Shown here piece after piece: positions 5,210 through 6,881 of a stretch of 6,881 nt of DNA. A model generated the notes under the pieces. It did not search any database and was not told where the DNA came from. It saw nothing but the letters and a program-made list of their open reading frames with translations. The stretch comes from Bordetella parapertussis (GTDB lineage: Bacteria > Pseudomonadota > Gammaproteobacteria > Burkholderiales > CAIKXV01): positions 1 through 6,881 of the forward strand of contig CAMDXD010000216.1 of NCBI GenBank assembly GCA_945877995.1, given 5' to 3'. Position 1 is the first letter of the stretch. Each line of letters begins with the position of its first letter. The translations under genes and the position numbers were made by a program.

Positions 5210-5286
5210 TTACCCTGTGACCCCGCATAGAAAACAGCACCATCGACAAGCTCATCTGCTGCAAGCGGATGAATCGATGCAATCAT
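5209..5286 (-). pseudogene. ParE-type toxin, N-terminal stub
   Basis: From ATG 5286 the minus strand reads MIASIHPLAADELVDGAVFY AGSQ. This is the first strand and helix of a ParE-family toxin (HP.A..EL..GA.FY pattern). The frame then runs into unrelated sequence after about 25 residues, at the duplicated leader (5145-5209), and stops near 5104. Its ATG overlaps the TGA of the upstream antitoxin remnant (ATGA), so it was once a normal operon. About three quarters of the toxin, including the C-terminal active-site half, are gone. Confidence 0.65.
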
Positions 5287-5440
5287 CGAATGGCGTCGCG
5301 GGCACGGGCGATAGCGTCATTTACGGGAATCCCGGAGATTGCTCCGCGCTGCAGCTCGGCAAGGCGCTGTTCTGCTTCAGCCGACCAGGCGTCCTCAACG
5401 TCCGTGTCAGAAGCCAAGCTCTTGAGACCGAGCGCCCGCT
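5283..5440 (-). pseudogene. Addiction-module antitoxin remnant, N-terminus missing
   Basis: The frame is open from 5513 down to the TGA at 5283-5285. The recognisable part reads ASDTDVEDAWSAEAEQRLAEL, QRGAISGIPVNDAIARARDA, IR. It matches the C-terminal half of the same family as the antitoxin at 4866-5099: W..E...RL.EL..G...GIP...A.ARAR. No ATG or GTG lies in the open stretch, and the residues upstream of about 5440 are only weakly antitoxin-like, so the normal N-terminal 20-25 residues and start are lost. Its stop overlaps the ParE-stub start by 4 nt. The frame overlaps the end of the DUF2442 gene (5480). Confidence 0.65.
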
Positions 5441-5479
5441 CGCGGGGCGCCGCTGGTGGCTGTTCGTTCGAACGTCCGG

Positions 5480-5734
5480 CTACGCCGCGACTCGCAGTAG
5501 CGAACGAAGAAATTCAGGCGCCAAGTCAGCCCCGTTCGGCCACACGACCGTGCGAAGCTCGGGATGGAAAGCGACTTTCCGGAAATAGGCTTCGTCACGG
5601 AGCGGCTCGAAGATCTCGCCGTGGAGTTGAGCCCGCAGATCGACTTCGCCTTCAAGACCATCGGCGAACCGCAGCCACAACGTATGGCCAGCGCTGTACT
5701 CAGCGGCGACGAGGCGAGGAAGCATGGCGGTCAT
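5480..5734 (-). CDS. DUF2442 domain protein (second, distant member)
   Basis: An 84-residue protein. PRLVAAEYSAGHTLWLRFAD then GLEGEVDLRAQLHGEIFEPL, FRKVAFHPELRTVVWPNGAD and LAPEFL give the DUF2442 pattern of the VVWPNGADLAPEFL subgroup. The length is normal and the gene looks intact. ATG 5734 overlaps the TGA of the antitoxin-like gene by 4 nt (ATGA), so the two are translationally coupled. The function of the family is unknown. Members of this subgroup often stand beside DUF4160 genes; here the upstream partner is instead an antitoxin-like protein, an unusual combination. Downstream lie the antitoxin and ParE remnants. Confidence 0.85.
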   Translation of the reverse strand: MTAMLPRLVAAEYSAGHTLWLRFADGLEGEVDLRAQLHGEIFEPLRDEAYFRKVAFHPELRTVVWPNGADLAPEFLRSLLRVAA

Positions 5735-6003
5735 TCCAAGGGTTCAATGCGCGGTTCATAGCCGAGGCTGATGCTCACGAACCGAGTGCCAGAAGGCGAG
5801 GACGCCAACACCTCGTCCAGCGAGAAACACTCGCCGCGCTCGATCTGAGCGATCGACTCGAGCAACGCGCCTTCCTCGGCGGAGGTCAGGGCAAAACCTT
5901 CGTCAGCCCCGCGAGTCACAACCGTGACCCTGGCGCCCTCAGATAGCGGGACCCCTTCAAGGACGATCTTGCCGTCGATCACTGTTCCAGTCGCGATTTG
6001 CAT
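5731..6003 (-). CDS. Antitoxin-like protein with divergent C-terminal tail
   Basis: A 90-residue acidic protein. Residues 1-68 (MQIATGTVIDGKIVLEGVPL, SEGARVTVVTRGADEGF, then EEGALLESIAQIERGECFSL DEVLA) are the full-length counterpart of the shortened protein at 592-762. They have a beta-rich N-terminus resembling swapped-hairpin DNA-binding antitoxins and an acidic helical C-part ending at DEVL. In this family a ParE gene normally follows soon after. Here residues 69-90 (SSPSGTRFVSISLGYEPRIE then PLE) look like an added tail. The ending RIEPLE resembles DUF4160 C-termini, so a fusion formed by deletion between an antitoxin gene and a DUF4160 gene is possible but speculative. The stop overlaps the DUF2442 start. 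ATG 6003 has no Shine-Dalgarno, but a TATCAT box ends 7 nt upstream. Confidence 0.65.
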   Translation of the reverse strand: MQIATGTVIDGKIVLEGVPLSEGARVTVVTRGADEGFALTSAEEGALLESIAQIERGECFSLDEVLASSPSGTRFVSISLGYEPRIEPLE

Positions 6004-6010
6004 GATGGAA

Positions 6011-6047
6011 ATGATACTCCGAGTGAGCTGGCAGCCTCGACGTCGAG
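6011..6047 (-). promoter_or_regulatory. -10 box and palindrome upstream of the 5731-6003 gene
   Basis: On the minus strand TATCAT (6011-6016) ends 7 nt before ATG 6003, implying a leaderless transcript. No good -35 is seen. Instead the perfect 12-bp palindrome CTCGACGTCGAG (6036-6047) covers the expected -35 position and could be an operator for the encoded antitoxin-like protein. Confidence 0.4.
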
Positions 6048-6077
6048 CTGAGCCGCCGGTGCAGCGATGTGGTCCGA

Positions 6078-6629
6078 CTACACGAACCCGATTCTCCTTT
6101 TCGACGGCTCAGGCTGCGCAGGCGGCTGGGATGGCGCAGTCATGAGCTGCCTGATGGCCTGGACGATATCGAGGATGGACTCATCCTGCGAGTCGATGCG
6201 CTGCTCGAGTTCGAAAAGCTTGCTGGTGATCTCGTCGTTCTGAGCAATGACCTCGCGCATACGCACGAAGGCGCGCACCACGTGCACGGACATGTCGACC
6301 GCATGCGGGCTGTTAAGGACCATAGCCGCCATGATGGCGCCATGTTCAGTGAAGGCGAGCGGGGCGTACCGCCGGCCGCCGCGGCCGGGCTTTGAGGTCG
6401 CAAATTGCGACCTCAAAATTCCGTACTCGTCCTGGGTGAGCGCAAACATGAAGTCGCCGGGGAACCGGGCTTCGTTGCGCTTTACCGCTTCATTGAAGCG
6501 CTTGGTCGTCACGCCGTAAAGACCCGCCAAATCGGAATCGAGCATGACGCGCGCGCCACGGACGAGGTGGATGCGGGGCTCGATGAAGGCGGTGACCGAC
6601 GGCGAGGGGATCGAGCGGGTGGTCGCCAT
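6078..6629 (-). CDS. ORF6N-domain DNA-binding protein
   Basis: A 183-residue protein. Residues 12-125 form the ORF6N domain (VMLDSDLAGLYGVTTKRFNE, AVKRNEARFPGDFMFALT, LRSQFATS, GGRRYAPLAFTEHGAIMAAM, VLNSPHAVDMSVHVVRAFVR). Residues 126-165 form a predicted coiled coil (QNDEITSKLFELEQRIDSQD). A Pro-rich tail ends in KRRIGFV. ORF6N proteins occur in phage and accessory DNA and are related to phage antirepressors (KilA-N neighbours); a regulatory DNA-binding role is inferred. ATG 6629 (MATTRS) gives the normal family start; the longer frame to 6719 would run into the glmS promoter. No Shine-Dalgarno is evident. The gene is divergent from glmS, with no phage genes beside it, so it is a lone cargo gene or relic. 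Its coding sequence contains two perfect palindromes (6372-6417). Confidence 0.9.
   Translation of the reverse strand: MATTRSIPSPSVTAFIEPRIHLVRGARVMLDSDLAGLYGVTTKRFNEAVKRNEARFPGDFMFALTQDEYGILRSQFATSKPGRGGRRYAPLAFTEHGAIMAAMVLNSPHAVDMSVHVVRAFVRMREVIAQNDEITSKLFELEQRIDSQDESILDIVQAIRQLMTAPSQPPAQPEPSKRRIGFV
6372..6388. repeat. 17-bp GC palindrome in the ORF6N gene
   Basis: CCGGCCGC (6372-6379), one base, then GCGGCCGG (6381-6388): perfect arms, all G/C. It lies in codons for the PGRGGRR segment and sits 2 bp from the next palindrome. Confidence 0.8.
6391..6417. repeat. 27-bp perfect palindrome in the ORF6N gene
   Basis: The arms TTTGAGGTCGCAA (6391-6403) and TTGCGACCTCAAA (6405-6417) are perfectly complementary around one central A. 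The site encodes LRSQFATSK on the minus strand, a conserved ORF6N segment. Codon choice alone need not give perfect symmetry, so a DNA-level role (self-binding site or hairpin) is possible. Confidence 0.9.
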
Positions 6630-6686
6630 TGCGGTACCGTCATCATGGTTGATCTGTTTGTCGCAGCCTGCGTGGTTGGAACGATC

Positions 6687-6716
6687 CTGCCAGCCCGCCG
6701 TCACAGGCGCTATCAT
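6687..6716 (+). promoter_or_regulatory. Candidate glmS promoter
   Basis: CTGCCA (6687-6692, 4 of 6 matches to the -35 consensus), an 18-bp spacer and TATCAT (6711-6716, 5 of 6 matches to the -10). The arrangement is conserved in the diverged copy at 5145-5174. The predicted transcription start falls at about 6723-6725, next to the ATG of the upstream ORF. Confidence 0.5.
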
Positions 6717-6724
6717 CAATAACT

Positions 6725-6802
6725 ATGCAACCCCCCCCAAAACTCCCCCTCCGCACCCCACCCACCCACCCCTGCCGCCCCACCGGCAGCCCCCGGGCCT
6801 GA
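6725..6802 (+). CDS. Proline-rich upstream ORF in the glmS leader
   Basis: A 25-codon frame, MQPPPKLPLRTPPTHPCRPT followed by GSPRA. Its ATG lies 8 nt after the TATCAT box, so the mRNA would start at or just before it (leaderless). Its stop (6800-6802) is 6 nt before the glmS ATG. The related sequence at 5183 also opens with a M-x-x-P-P-K-L-P frame. The DNA is strongly C-rich (only three G in 6728-6780). It may be a leader peptide that couples to glmS, or only an unstructured C-rich leader that happens to be open. Confidence 0.35.
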   Translation: MQPPPKLPLRTPPTHPCRPTGSPRA

Positions 6803-6808
6803 CCCCCC

Positions 6809-6881
6809 ATGTGCGGCATCGTCGGCGGCGTAGCCTCCCGTGACATCGTCCCCGTGCTGGTCGAGGGCCTGCGCCGCCTCG
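6809..6881 (+). CDS. glmS: Glutamine-fructose-6-phosphate aminotransferase, N-terminus (cut by window edge)
   Basis: GlmS makes glucosamine-6-phosphate from fructose-6-phosphate and glutamine, the first step of the pathway that GlmU completes. The 24 visible codons read MCGIVGGVASRDIVPVLVEG LRRL. This is the N-terminal glutaminase domain with the catalytic Cys2, which becomes the N-terminal residue after removal of Met. ATG 6809 is fixed by this Cys. The bases just upstream (GGGCCTGACCCCCC) contain no Shine-Dalgarno, which is notable for a housekeeping enzyme. The rest of the gene lies outside the window. Confidence 0.95.
   Translation, partial: MCGIVGGVASRDIVPVLVEGLRRL

Noticed and set aside
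5269..5946. 225-codon plus-strand frame across the relic cluster
   Set aside because: It is antisense to four minus-strand frames that each match known small families; no motif of its own.
6391..6417. Rho-independent terminator at the 27-bp palindrome
   Set aside because: There is no U-run after the stem in either direction, and it lies in mid-gene; an operator or coding explanation fits better.
6689..6808. glmS ribozyme or riboswitch in the glmS leader
   Set aside because: The leader is short, C-rich and largely unstructured, without the ribozyme core. The class is typical of Firmicutes, not of this kind of organism.
6643..6846. Minus-strand frame opposite the glmS leader, partly similar to the frame at 5104-5286
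   Set aside because: The similarity (SFGG...IDD.AC) is explained by the duplicated leader DNA read antisense. There is no evidence of coding, and the frame overlaps the glmS start.
1..6881. CRISPR array, tRNA, transposase, integrase or attachment site
   Set aside because: No regularly spaced repeats, cloverleaf, DDE or tyrosine-recombinase motif, or terminal inverted repeats were recognised in either strand.

Overview
The window runs from the 3' end of glmU (left edge) to the 5' end of glmS (right edge), the two UDP-GlcNAc biosynthesis genes. About 6.2 kb of accessory DNA lies between them. The DNA is GC-rich. A Bug/TctC-type periplasmic receptor, Bordetella/Burkholderiales-like proteins and the glmU/glmS neighbourhood suggest a betaproteobacterium, probably Burkholderiales. 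This is inference; the window carries no rRNA or tRNA to confirm it.

Layout, left to right. (1) glmU C-terminus, 1-529. (2) A short antitoxin-like gene (592-762), followed by a ParE-type toxin cut off after about 33 codons (765-863). (3) A minus-strand HEPN/MNT pair (860-1877) with a palindromic operator-like site in its promoter. (4) A DUF2442 gene (2000-2248) preceded by what looks like the C-terminal stub of a DUF4160 partner. A 23-bp direct repeat flanks this segment; its second copy lies in the 3' end of the next gene. (5) A divergent metabolic pair: a Bug-type solute receptor (minus, 2301-3329) and an alpha/beta-hydrolase of the FrsA/dihydroxypseudooxynicotine-hydrolase type (plus, 3403-4464). 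(6) A 29-codon nucleotidyltransferase stub (4480-4566) that ends at the 3' end of an intact minus-strand ParE/antitoxin pair (4573-5099). (7) A minus-strand relic cluster: antitoxin-like gene (5731-6003), second DUF2442 gene (5480-5734), antitoxin lacking its N-terminus (about 5283-5440) and ParE N-terminal stub (about 5209-5286). (8) An ORF6N-domain DNA-binding protein (6078-6629) carrying two perfect palindromes in its codons. (9) The glmS leader, with a candidate promoter, a 25-codon proline-rich upstream ORF and the first 24 codons of glmS.

The region reads as an integration and decay hotspot for small toxin-antitoxin-like modules between housekeeping genes. Two complete pairs (HEPN/MNT and ParE/antitoxin) appear functional. 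At least five other partners are truncated, and several truncation points lie at the ends of neighbouring intact modules. No transposase, integrase, CRISPR or RNA gene was seen.

The least conventional signals are these: the glmS leader (C-rich, leaderless-looking proline-rich ORF, no Shine-Dalgarno before glmS) and its diverged copy 1.5 kb upstream; the repeated 'TAtcAT plus 6-8 nt plus ATG' arrangement suggesting leaderless mRNAs; and the pattern of truncated modules abutting intact ones.
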